Position numbers and translations under genes: made by a program | Assembly: GCA_946902875.1 (NCBI GenBank) | Contig: OX336340.1 | Coordinates: 2,333,351 to 2,397,350 of the forward strand | DNA: 64,000 nt | Origin: Nematopogon swammerdamellus | Taxonomy: Eukaryota > Arthropoda > Insecta > Lepidoptera > Adelidae | Reading direction: 5' to 3' | Notes under the pieces: model-generated | Told to the model about the DNA's origin: nothing | Databases searched by the model: none | What the model saw: the letters and a program-made list of their open reading frames with translations, nothing else | In this document: positions 43,238 to 53,213 of the stretch, in pieces | Numbering within the stretch: position 1 is the first letter of the stretch | Layout of the letters: every line of letters begins with the position of its first letter

Positions 43238-43800
43238 TAATTCCTCTGTCGCTGAAACTTTGCAGTGTGATAGAGTAGGGTTTAAAATATACGTTTGACA
43301 AATTATCTAGGATTTTTGATGTTTGGAAGTTAGGTATTAAAATGAATGAATGCCTAAAAATGAAAATCGCTTATAACTGCTAATGAAAAATTGCTCCGTC
43401 CGAAATTCCTTCGGTATATGATATTATATATTAATAAGAGTATATATTAACATTATCTAGGAAAATTTCGATTTCGAATAGGCAAAAATTTGAAAATATC
43501 TATTTTGTATCACAACTTCTTCAGAAAAATTGCTCTGTCAATTTTAATTTTTTTATATGTCTTAATTTATTTAAATATATCGCTTTTGACAATTATCTAG
43601 GAAATTTTCCATATCGATCACACCTTTACAGATTTTCGGCAATAATTCGCTGTGAAAAATTGCTCCGTCCGAAATTCCTTCGGAATATGATATTATATAT
43701 TAATAAGAGTATACATACAACATTATCTAGGAAAATTTCGATTTCGAATAGGCAGAAATTTGAAAATACCTATTTTGTATCACAACTTCTTCAGAAAATT
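43238..43800 (+). repeat. Left inverted repeat of ~9.95-kb element
   Basis: TAATTCCTCTGTCGCTGAA at 43238 begins homology, inverted, with 53189 reading leftward. The arm contains two ~269-base direct units, each starting TTGCTCCGTCCGAAATTCC (43391, 43660), with GGAAAATTTCGATTTCGAAT and CTTCTTCAGAAAA segments. It is AT-rich and noncoding. The 40-odd bases between the LINE (to ~43193) and 43238 do not match the other end well, so the true terminus is unresolved. Confidence 0.85.
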
Positions 43801-44700
43801 GACCATATAAATGCCAAAAGGCACCAACCCACAAATTGGTTAAAAATGAGTTAAATATACCAATCGAGAGCTAATCAACCCTCTATTTTTTGCAGAAAAG
43901 ACCCAGGCAGGCTACTTGGTATGATACTAATAGGTTTCTACACATTCGTCTAAGAACCATCCGCCCAATTGAGGTATATCGCAACAGCAGAAAAGAATTA
44001 TGCTACTTGGTACTAGCTAACTGGTCAGATTTTTTTTTTGCGTAAAAGATCCAAGCGAGATGGACTTTTTTGTTTTTAATGAAGTACGCTAAAAGTATTT
44101 ATCAAAACAGAGCCAAGATATCTGGTTCTTTTTGGCATTATATAATAAAAACAAACTGTATATCGCAAAGTGGAACCAATTTATGTGGTTCTTTTTGGCA
44201 TTTATAATAAAAACAAACGGTATATTGCAAAAATGAAATCAATTTATGTGGTTGGTTTGCCTTTGGGGACCTATAGTGAGTCTTATTTCATTGGAAATAA
44301 GAGTTCTTTTTCTAAAAATAAAATCAAACATGTCTACGTTCTATGAAACAGAACGCCTAATAATAAATAAATTCAGTTCAGTTCACTACCGCGACGAATG
44401 AGTCAGTTCACGACCGCGAGGTAAAGTAAATTGCTGTTTTCGACGTGGCTCAATGTACCTACTACGTAGTGATCGCGACATATCGTCAGAGTGTAGTTCG
44501 ACGTCGTCGTCCAAGCAGGTGCCTAAGCCGCGCCGCATAACGTAACCATTGAAGATAGAATCGAATAGAATATTTATTTGTATAACATATACAAGTCACA
44601 AACTAACATTCACACATTTTAAAATTTTTCTATTTAGAAAATAAAATAATATGAAACATAATAAATGAATCCTATTAAAATTAAAATTATTAATAATAGA
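43801..44700. other. Interior of the long-TIR segment, no gene
   Basis: Contains 2-3 imperfect direct copies of a ~70-base phrase (TTTATGTGGTTCTTTTTGGC + ATTTATAATAAAAACAAAC) at 44090-44260. Otherwise AT-rich sequence with no recognised domain. Confidence 0.5.
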
Positions 44701-45296
44701 AATCCGATATAAAAGTCACACGTGCCTCCTGGGTGGTGCCAAATGAACAGCAATCAGCGTGTGGGAGATCTTCGGATCGGCTGGGTTCGCCACCACACCC
44801 CGGGAGAAACAATTACACCGGCATAACAGTTCGCTGTGTTCCGGTGTACTTCCCGGGGACCCAGTAGCAGGTGGGGTTGGCTGTGGTGAGGAGTAGGCCA
44901 GTGATCCCGACGCGGATTCGCTGTTCAGAGGTGACGCATCGAATCGACACGGTTGACAGGGAGACCCGGTTAAATGGTTATTCCGCTGGCCGCCCGCCGG
45001 GTAGTACAGGAGCCCAATCGCGTCTAACCAACGCGAGAGGCTGCCCCGGTCAACCGGCGCATAATCCCGGAGTGGTCCGTCGTGCCGGTTGGTGACCGGA
45101 GTAGGGGTTCCGGCGGCCACTTCCGGGGGGGACCGGGGGCCTTTCCGTCTTCCGTGTCGGCGCAACACTAACCTGAGTAGTAAGCGATGAAGCTAGGGTC
45201 CACGCTTTGCCCGTGAATCTCCACAGCCACCCTTTCATGCTCTTTCCCTCCCTCTTACAAAAATCATGGCAGCGAAAAAAAAGGAAAAATAAGGTT

Positions 45297-46308
45297 CAAT
45301 CAGCGGTGCACACCCTTACACCACTATTTAGCGTTGACTCGACCAACGTGCGGGGGTTGCATACCAATTTGAATGCCGTCCATCACCACCTGGAGACGAA
45401 GAAGCCGGCCTTGCTTTTCCTGACGGAATCACAAATATATCGACCTGCACTACCCCGGCTACACCCTGGAAGAAGCCTTCCGGTCGCGAGCCGGGGTTTG
45501 CTTGTTTGCCAGGGCAGATATTTGCTGTCGTCGCCTGCGCTGCCTTGAGGACTCCGAGCTATCAGTACTTTGGGTCCACGAGGATCTGGGAACGGTCTCG
45601 CGGGTGTACGCCTGTCTGTACAGGTCGCACTCTGGTGATGCAGAGACAGCTCGGTTATTTGAGTACCTGAGTGGAGCGGCAGACAAAGTCCAAGAGCGGT
45701 TCCCTACCGCGGATTTGGTTCTTCTTGGAGACTTCAATACCCATCACGAGGCATGGCTAGGCTCCAGGAGAACTGACTTTGCGGGGAGAGCCGCCTACGA
45801 CTTCGCCCTGACGCATGACCTGTCTCAACTGGTAGACCAGCCCACCAGGCTGCCAGATATAGACGGTCATGAACCCTCTCTGCTGGATCTTCTGCTGACA
45901 ACGAACCCCACTGGATATAAGGTCGCAGTGAGAGCCCCGCTGGGTTCCTCTGATCATTGTTTAGTGTGGTCCACGGTGCCATCTTCGCCTCCTCAGTCCC
46001 GTACTGGAGGAACGCGTCGAATTTGGCACTACGCGTCAGCAGATTGGGATGGGATGCGAGAACACTTCGCATCCTACCCTTGGAGAGAGATCTGCTTCAG
46101 TTCGGGCGATCCGTCGCAATGCGCTAATACCGTTGCCGAGGTGGTTCTGGGGGCAATGGAAATGTTTATTCGCAGCGCCTCTGTCTACCTCGGTGGTAAA
46201 AGCCAACCATGGTACAGCCGCGACTGTGCTGATGCTGTCGCAGCTAAATGCGCAGCTTATCGGGCATGGTCGCGCGCTCGTGCCGGACGTGATTCGAACG
46301 CATCCTAA
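45297..46308 (+). pseudogene. Jockey LINE endonuclease domain (APE-type), copy A
   Basis: The first frame has STNVRGLHTNLNAVHHHLET and LLFLTESQI, then shifts near 45433 into the frame 45502-46308 with DLVLLGDFNTHHEAWLG (metal-binding Asp/Asn of the APE-like nuclease) and APLGSSDHCLVW (SDH catalytic motif). A linker with WYSRDCADAVAAKCAAYRAW follows. The TAA at 46306-46308 aligns with a Glu codon in copy B, i.e. a single-base nonsense change. Such domains nick target DNA to prime reverse transcription. It is not functional because of the frameshift. Confidence 0.85.
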
Positions 46309-48245
46309 CTGAAGAAGGAATGCAACCGCCTCTCCAGATCCTGCAAAAAGGTTATTGCCAGGGCCAAATTTGACCACATCGGCAGAATCGGCGATAGACT
46401 GAACCAGCACCCAACTGGGAGCCGTGAGTTCTGGTCTCTCGCTAAATATGTCGAGTCAAATTTCTGCCGCTCCTCTCTTCCACCTCTGCAGTGTCCTGGA
46501 GGCTCACTTGCCCACTCCGCAAAGAAGAAAGCCGACTTACTGGTATCTCTCTTTGCGGGGAACTCCAACCTGGACGATGGGGGTGCCACTCCCCCATCCA
46601 TACCTAGGTGTGAGAACTCCATGTCGGAAGTGCATTTTCGACAACGGACTGTACGGGCGGAACTTCTCTCCCTAGACGTCAGGAAGGCGAGTGGGCCGGA
46701 TAGGATTCCTGCATTGGTGTTAAAAAGGTGTGCTCCCGAGCTGGCCCCAGTGCTGACGCGCCTATTCCGTCTCTCCTACTCCAATTGCCGTGTGCCGGCG
46801 GCCTGGAAATCTGCGTTTTTGCAAGCGGTCCCTAAAAAGGGTGACCGCTCAAACCCGTCAAACTACCGACCTATAGCGATTACCTCCCTTTTCTGTAAGG
46901 TGATGGAGCGCATTATCACTCACCTTTGGGGGGAATCGCTTGAAGGTCATGGTGAATTGATGCTACCTATTTTAATTTTGAATTTTAATTTATTTTAATT
47001 TATTTTAATTTTATTTTAATTTTATATTTTTTTATATTGACATAATTGAATTTTTAACCTTTGACAATTCTATTGATGCGAAGTATTTTAATTTAGCTCT
47101 AGTTTTAATTGCCTTTCATGCACAAAACAGTTTTTTTTTCTCTGTATTCTTATAATTTTTAGTTATGTACCTATATTATTGCTAATTATTAGTCCCTTAC
47201 CATGGCTAGACCCAGAAAGTTTCAATTGTAAATTTGGTAAACTAAAATGTGACGAACTCAAGTGTACCGATGATACCTAAGATGGAAATGAATAAATGAA
47301 AAATGAAATGAAAAATACTTGGCAATTGGCCTTGATATTGCCAAGGCATTTGATCGGCTTTGGCACAAGTCGCTCTTGGGCAAGTTGCCGGCTTACGGAC
47401 TTCCTTCTGGCCTCTGTGACTGGGTCGCCGACTTCCTACATGGGCGTAGCATTCAGGTCCTAGTGGACGGTTGCTCGTCGGACGCCATGTCAGTGAACGC
47501 CGGCGTACCACAAGGATCTGTGTTGTCACCCACGCTGTTTCTTCTGCATATCAATGATATGCTGTCTCTGGGCAACATACATTGTTATGCGGATGACAGT
47601 ACGGCACACGGATCCTACACCAGTCACCCTTCAGCCAGTCGGGATATTGTGGATGAGAAGAGGCGAAGACTTGTGTCTGAGCTCGAACACACACTCGGCT
47701 CTATTTCCGAATGGGGCCGTAGCAATTTGGTCGAGTTCAACGCTTCCAAGACACAAGTTTGCGCGTTAAGTGCGAAGAGAGCGGCGTTCACACCGGCTCC
47801 TTCATTCCAAGGCACGTCGCTTAAATTAAGCGAACACCTCGGGGTCCTCGGAGTCGAACTGTCGCACGACTTGAACTTTCGTCGCCATATCGAGGGGAAG
47901 GCCAAGCTGGCTTCTAAAAAGCTGGGCGTACTCAATAAGGTGCGACGGTACTTCACGCCGGACCAAAGGCTGCTTTTGTATAAATCGCAGATCAGGTCCT
48001 GCTTGGAGTACTGCTCGCACCTGTGGGATGGCTCTGCCAAATACCAGCTTGCGCCTCTGGACTCGATCCAGCGTCGAACCGTGCGACTAGTGGGTGACCC
48101 CACAGTGTCCCGCGATCTAAAACCACTGCAACACCGTAGGGATGTCGGCTCGCTAAGTGTGTTCTATCGCTTATTCCATGGGGAGTACTCGGAGGAGCTG
48201 TTTAACGCAATCCCGCCGTCCCCTTTCCATCTCCGCACCACATGA
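46309..48245 (+). pseudogene. Jockey LINE reverse transcriptase, copy A, interrupted
   Basis: It continues in frame after the TAA: LNQHPTGSREFWSL, RKASGPDRIPALVLKRC, SNYRPIAITSLFCKVME. At ~46960 the frame is replaced by an AT-rich insertion ending in an A-rich tail (47290-47312), with loss of the segment normally carrying the GFR motif. The RT resumes with LDIAKAFDRLWHKSL (first Asp), NAGVPQGSVLSPTLF, the intact YADD in NIHCYADDSTAHG and a LSEHLGVLGVELSHDLNFR thumb. The frame ends at 48243-48245, but the family C-terminus (FLYRTGKLWNALPAHIFP) continues at ~48310 in another frame. Multiple lesions show it is dead. Confidence 0.85.
46960..47312. mobile_element. AT-rich insertion in Jockey RT with A-rich tail
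   Basis: ~350 bases of TTTTAATTTTATTTTAATTT-type sequence ending AATAAATGAAAAATGAAATG + AAAAA interrupt the RT frame. The terminal A-rich tract suggests a retroposed 3' end on the plus strand. Source family not recognised; a clear target duplication was not found, and part of the RT was lost. Confidence 0.55.
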
Positions 48246-48540
48246 ACTGGGCAGGGATTGCATCCCTATACGCTGGACTTACCGCGGATGCGTACTAATC
48301 GATTCTGCAGATCATTCCTCTACAGAACCGGTAAACTCTGGAATGCTCTCCCTGCTCATATATTTCCCCCCAAGTACAGTCTCGGGTCCTTCAAGAGGGG
48401 CGTGAATGGGCACCTGTCAGGCCGGCATGGCATTCGCAACCCCCGCATACGACCGAATGTCCATGGGCGTCGTTAGACACCTTATGGGTGGCTCGGCGCC
48501 ATATGTCGCGCTTTCCAAAAAAAAAAAAATAAAAAAAAAA

Positions 48541-49000
48541 ATGTTCCTCCATTCTCTTCGCCTCAAGACTCTACCTGCAGCGGTCTTTATGCAAGAAGCA
48601 CACAGCGCCTCCTGGCGGAAAGGAGAAGAGTCCGGTTGCCTAGGCGACGGACTGTTGTGATCTGACACGTCCGAAAATACAAGCGGGAGCGGGCGGTTTT
48701 GTTCAAACATTTTGCTCTGGAAAAGATAAAATCCACCCTGATCGAGCGCGGCGCGGGCTCTCAGGGCTTGTTACCGGAGACCGACACAGACGGAGGCCGA
48801 CCTAATACGGCATAAGTATAGTGAGTGTAGTTTCCGAAGTGTGTGCGTAGCTGGGCCCGGCAGATCCTCGGACACCGGGACGTTTCCGTGCCGATCGACG
48901 ACCACCACCTGAAGGACCGAGCTATCGAAGGTGCGGCTGCGGGCGGAGACATCAACATCCAGGTAGGAGGTACCACACCACCACACACTTTGCGCTACAC
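48541..49000. other. GC-rich unique segment before minisatellite
   Basis: Moderately GC-rich DNA with short frames (e.g. ARQILGHRDVSVPIDDHHLK at ~48855) and no known domain. A donor-like CAG|GTAGGAG occurs at ~48962. It might be part of an unrecognised element. No assignment. Confidence 0.35.
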
Positions 49001-49790
49001 CTCGAAGCTAGTCCGAAGAATCCCGACGCTGCTCAGAAGGAGTCCAACATTTCCCTGTGTTCCCCCGACGCCATCCAGACGCAGTCCGACATCTATGTGA
49101 GCTCGGAAGCTAGTCCGACGAATCCCGAAGCCGCTCAGAAGGAGTCCAACATTGCCCTGCGTTCCCACGACGCCATTCAGACGGAGTCCGACATCTAAGT
49201 GAGCTCGGAAGCTAGTCCGACGAATCCCGACGCTGCTAAGAAAGAGCCCGACACTGCCCTGGGGTTCCCCGACACAATACAGACGGAGCCCGACATCCAA
49301 GTAAGCCTCAAAGCTAGTCCGACGAATCCCGACGCTTCTCAGAAGGAGTCCGACACTGCCCTGCGTTCCCCCGACGCCACCCAGACGCAGTCCGACATCT
49401 AAGCGAGCTCTGAAACCAGTCCGACGAATCCCGACGCTGCTCAGAAGGAGTCCGACACTGCCCTGCGTTCCCCCGATGCCATCCAGACGCAGTCCGACAT
49501 CTAAGCGAGCTCCGAAACCAGCCCGACGAATCCCGACGCGGCTCAGAAGGAGTCCGACACTGCCCCTGCGTTCCCCCGACGCCATCCAGACGCGGTCTGA
49601 CATCTAAGCGAGCCTCGAAGCCAGTCCGACGAATCCCGACGCAGCTCGGAAGGAGCCCGACACTGCCCTACGTCCCCCGACACCATCCCGACGGAGCCCG
49701 ATACTGCCCTGCGTTCCCCGACGCCATCCAGACGGAGCCCGACACCTAAGCGAATTTCCGAAGTCAGCCAGACGGATCCAGACGCTACGC
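49000..49790. repeat. 102-bp GC-rich minisatellite, ~7 copies
   Basis: Period 102 bases (GACATCTA at 49088, 49190, 49394, 49496). The unit contains AGTCCGACGAATCCCGACGC, TCAGAAGGAGTCCGACACTG and CCCCGACGCCATCCAGACG. 102 = 34 codons, so the minus strand stays open (48995-49603) and the plus frame reads SPTNPDAAKKEPDTALGFPD, with a TAA once per unit in most copies. No known domain; likely noncoding. Confidence 0.9.
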
Positions 49791-50049
49791 CAAACTAATC
49801 CTATCACGAAGCGCAAAATAAGATCTGAACTGACTGATAGATAACAGTAGACAACACCCGTCGCCGCCGCGTAAACCAGCCTCGGGGAAACTTGTAAAAG
49901 TCCCAATCGTCTCTTATTTACCCTATTTCACCCCTTATGAAACTATCAAACCCAGAATATGAGTACCGCTGCGGTGACGGCGTGATATTGCATGTGCACA
50001 GTCGCACCCCCACCCAACTACAGTCCACCCACTAACACCACGGGGTGAG

Positions 50050-51640
50050 AACGACTGTTGCGTACAGCGGCCCCATTCGGAAATAGACCGAAGCGTTTGT
50101 TTGAGATCAGACACAAGTCTTCGCCTCTTCATCCACAACATCCCGTCTGACTGAAGGGTCACTGGTATAGGATCCATGTGCTGTACTGTCATCCGCATAA
50201 CAATTTATGTTGCCGAGTGGCAGCATGTCATTGATATGCAGAAGAAACAGTGTTGGTGACAAGACAACACAGATCCCTGCGGCATTCACTGACAGGGCGT
50301 CCGAAGAGCAACCGTCCACTAGGACCTGAATGCTACGTCCATGTAGGAAGTCGGCGACCCAGTCGCAGAGGCCAGAAGGAAGTCCGTACGACGGAAGCTA
50401 GCCCAGAAGCGATTTGTGCCAAACCCATTCGAATGCCTTGGCAATATCGAGACCAATTCACACCGTTTCAGCACCAATGCAGGAATCATATCCGGCCCAC
50501 TCGCCTTCCTGGTGTCTAGGGAGATAAGCTCCGCCCGCACAGTTCGTTGTCGGAACTGTACTTCCGGCATGGAGTTCTCACAACTAGTTATGGATGGGGG
50601 GATGGCACCCCATCGTCCAGGGTGGAGTTCTACGCAAAGAGAGCATTTACATTTGCGGAGTGGGCAAGTGAGCCCCCAGGACACTGTAGAGGTGGAAGGG
50701 AGGAGCGGTAGAAAATCGATACAACAGATTTGGCGAGAGACCAAAACTCACGGCTCCCAGTTGGGTGCTGGTTCAGCCTATCACCAACTCTGCCGATATG
50801 CTCGAATTTGGCCCTGGCGATAGCCCTCTTGCAGGATCTGGAGAGGCGGTTGTATTCTTTCTTCAATTCGGATACATTAGGATCGCGTCTGGCACGAGCG
50901 CACGACCATGCACGATAAGCTGCGCCATTAGCTGCGACAGCTTCACCACAGTCGCGGCTGTACCAGGCCTGGCTTTTACCACCGAGGCGCACGAGGGCGC
51001 TGGGAATGAACATCTCCATTCCCCCCAGAACCACCTCGGCTACGGCATTGGCGCATTCTGCCGGAATGCGCCAATGCCGTAGCCAAGGTGTAGATCATCC
51101 GAGGTGTAGATCATCCGAACTGAAGCATAGCTCTCTCCATGGGTAGGCTGTGATGTATTCTCGCATCCCGTCCCAATCCGCTGACACGTAGTGCCAAATT
51201 GGACGCATTCCTCCAGTACGAGACTAAGGAGGCAAAAATGGCACCGTGGACCCCACTAAACAGTGGTCAGAGAAGCCAAGAGGAGTGCTCACTGTGACTT
51301 TGTATCCAGCAGGGTTCGTCGTCAGCAGAAGATCCAGCAGAGAGGGTGCATGACCGTCCATGTCTGGCACTTTGGTAGGTTGGTCTATCAGTTGAGGCAG
51401 GTCATGCGTCAGGGCGAAGTCGTAGGCGGCTCTCCCCTCGAAGTCAGTTCTCCCGGAGCCCAGCCACTCCTCGTGATGGGCATTAAAATCCCCAAGCAGA
51501 ACCATATCCGCGGATATATATATATATATAGGGAAACTACATGCACTTCATCTGCCGCTCTACTCAAGTGCTCGAACAATCGAGCTGTCCCCGCGTCGTC
51601 TGAGTGCGACCTGTAGATACTTACAGGCGGACACACGCGA
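50050..51640 (-). pseudogene. Jockey LINE copy B (minus strand), fragmentary
   Basis: Same family as copy A, opposite orientation. Pieces in minus-strand order: RSHSDDAGTARLFEHLSRAA (~51600), a (TA)n-disrupted gap, LLGDFNAHHEEWLGSGRTDF and GFSDHCLVGS (endonuclease, 51505-51224), WYSRDCGEAVAANGAAYRAW and LNQHPTGSREFWSLAK (linker, 51034-50630), RKASGPDMIPALVLKR (50550), then a deletion, HINDMLPLGNINCYADDSTA (RT catalytic YADD, ~50200), and loss at ~50050. Several frameshifts and deletions; no function. Confidence 0.85.
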
Positions 51641-51659
51641 TTCCGTCCCCAAGTGAACC

Positions 51660-52010
51660 GATTTGGATGATTCTTTTTTTATTTGAAAGCTGGTGCTTTC
51701 CCTGTGGTCCCATTTCAATTTCATCAAGATCGGATTGGAAAGCGAGGCGGATTCGCGAAGCCAAAGGTCGAGCGATTCCGCCGAGTACATTAATAGCAAA
51801 AAATTACTAAAAAAACTGAAATAAAAAACTATTAAAAAAAATATAAAAACCGCCTTCAAAAATGTATGAAATAAAAAAAATCGAACCCTAGAGTTGAAGG
51901 CGGTGCTAAAGCAAGCAAAAATAACCGACCGCCTTCAACTCTAGGGTTCGATTTTTTTTAATTTCATACATTTTTGAAGGCGGTTTTTAATTTTTTAAAT
52001 CGTTTTTTTT
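51660..52010. repeat. Family F foldback element (short relative)
   Basis: GATCGGATTGGAAAGCGAGG and GCGATTCCGCCGAGTAC, then a hairpin with arms TGAAATAAAAAAAATCGAAC + CCTAGAGTTGAAGGCGG (51866-51904) and the inverse (51932-51985). It is the same family as 25690-26225 in opposite orientation, with a much shorter loop and without the 60-base loop repeats. Confidence 0.8.
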
Positions 52011-52144
52011 CCAAAAATGTATACACTTTATTTACATACAGACTGTACGTGCATGAAATATGTTTAATAAGTTGTTTCGACATACTGTCATACAAATTAA
52101 ATTACAGAACGAAAGTTAAATTTTAAAAGTTCCTAATACTATAT

Positions 52145-52390
52145 AGGCCCTACATTTTTGTTCCATAGGCGGCAGGACGGCGCGGCGGAGCGGCGTTGTA
52201 GTGGGACGACAGAGGTGGCGGGCGGAATAGCGAGCCGCGAGCATCGACGACGCTCGCGTGTCGTCTCGTCGGTCGCGGTGCGGGACGATGAGCTGCTGGC
52301 GCGCGGGCGGGCGGGCTTATTCTTCCCCACTCCCCGCAGCCCTCCCGCACCCCGAGTTCAGTGTAGTGCGAGCGCGCGCTTTTTAAACGT
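52145..52390. other. GC-rich, CpG-rich segment
   Basis: GCGGCAGGACGGCGCGGCGG through GTGCGAGCGCGCGC, sharply bounded by AT-rich DNA. Frames on both strands are Arg/Ser-rich and uninformative. Promoter-like composition, unproven. Confidence 0.45.
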
Positions 52391-52529
52391 TGTTTTATTA
52401 TATTGCGATACTCGAAACTACTCGAAAGTTCATGTTTAATGGAGAAATTTTATTGGATAATATACAATTATATTATATTTTGATGTTCTGTGTCTAATAA
52501 GTTAATAAAAACAGACGAAGCAATTTTTC

Positions 52530-53189
52530 ACAGTGCTTGGGTTATTGCCAAAAATATGTAAAGGTGTGATCGATAAGGAAAATTTCCTAGATAATTGTGA
52601 AAAGCGATATATTTAAAGAAATTAGGAGATGAAAAAAAATAAAAATTTACAGAGTAATTTTTATAGGTATTTTCAAATTTCTGCCTGTTCGAAATCGAAA
52701 TTTTCCTAGATAATGTTATATATATACTCTTATTAATATATAATATCATATTCCGAAAGAATTTTGGACGGAGCAATTTTTCACAGCGAATTATTGCCGA
52801 AAATCTGTAAAGGTGTGATCGATAAGGAAAATTTCCTAGATACTTGTCTAAAGCGATATATATAAATAAATTAAGACATATAATAAAATAAAAATTGACA
52901 GAGCAATTTTTCTGAAGAAGTTGTGATACAAAATAGGTATTTTCAAATTTCTGCCTATTCGAAATCGAAATTTTCATAGATAATGTTATATATATACTCT
53001 TATTAATATATAATATCATATACCGAAGGAACTTCGGACGGAGCAATTTTTCACCAGCAGTTATAAGCGATTTTCATCTTTAGGTATAAATACCTAACTT
53101 CCAAACATCAAAAATCCTAGATAATTTGTCAAACGTGTATTTTAAACCCTACTTTATCACACTGCAAAGATTCAGCGACAGAGGAATTA
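52530..53189 (-). repeat. Right inverted repeat of ~9.95-kb element
   Basis: The inverse of the left arm 43238-43800, then ~150 bases of further internal-unit sequence (GGAAAATTTCCTAGATAATT, TTGCCAAAAATATGTAAAGG). The arm carries one more partial ~269-base unit than the left arm. The outer match ends at 53189 (TAATTCCTCTGTCGCTGAA inverted). Confidence 0.85.
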
Positions 53190-53213
53190 CGTCGAGTGGA
53201 AATGCTTCATTGA

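Larger units (their letters stand above)
44705..48535 (+). mobile_element. Jockey-clade LINE, copy A (plus strand), near full length but broken
   Basis: GC-rich 5' leader (44716-45290), endonuclease, linker, RT, 3' UTR with CCATGGGCGTCGTTAGACAC and GTGGCTCGGCGCCATA, and a poly(A) tail at 48518-48541. Lesions are a frameshift near 45433, a stop codon at 46306, a ~350-base AT-rich replacement at 46960-47312, and a frame loss after 48243. Copy B of the same family lies in reverse orientation at 50050-51640. Confidence 0.85.

Noticed and set aside
44716..45168. 150-residue minus-strand open frame
   Set aside because: It lies antisense within the GC-rich 5' leader of Jockey copy A; openness is explained by composition and no domain is visible.
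48995..49603. 202-residue minus-strand repetitive protein
   Set aside because: It is the 102-bp minisatellite read in a stop-free frame; a period divisible by three keeps any open frame open.
43238..53189. Polinton/Maverick element
   Set aside because: The long inverted repeats suggested it, but the interior has no polymerase, integrase, ATPase or capsid-type frames, only LINE copies and repeats.
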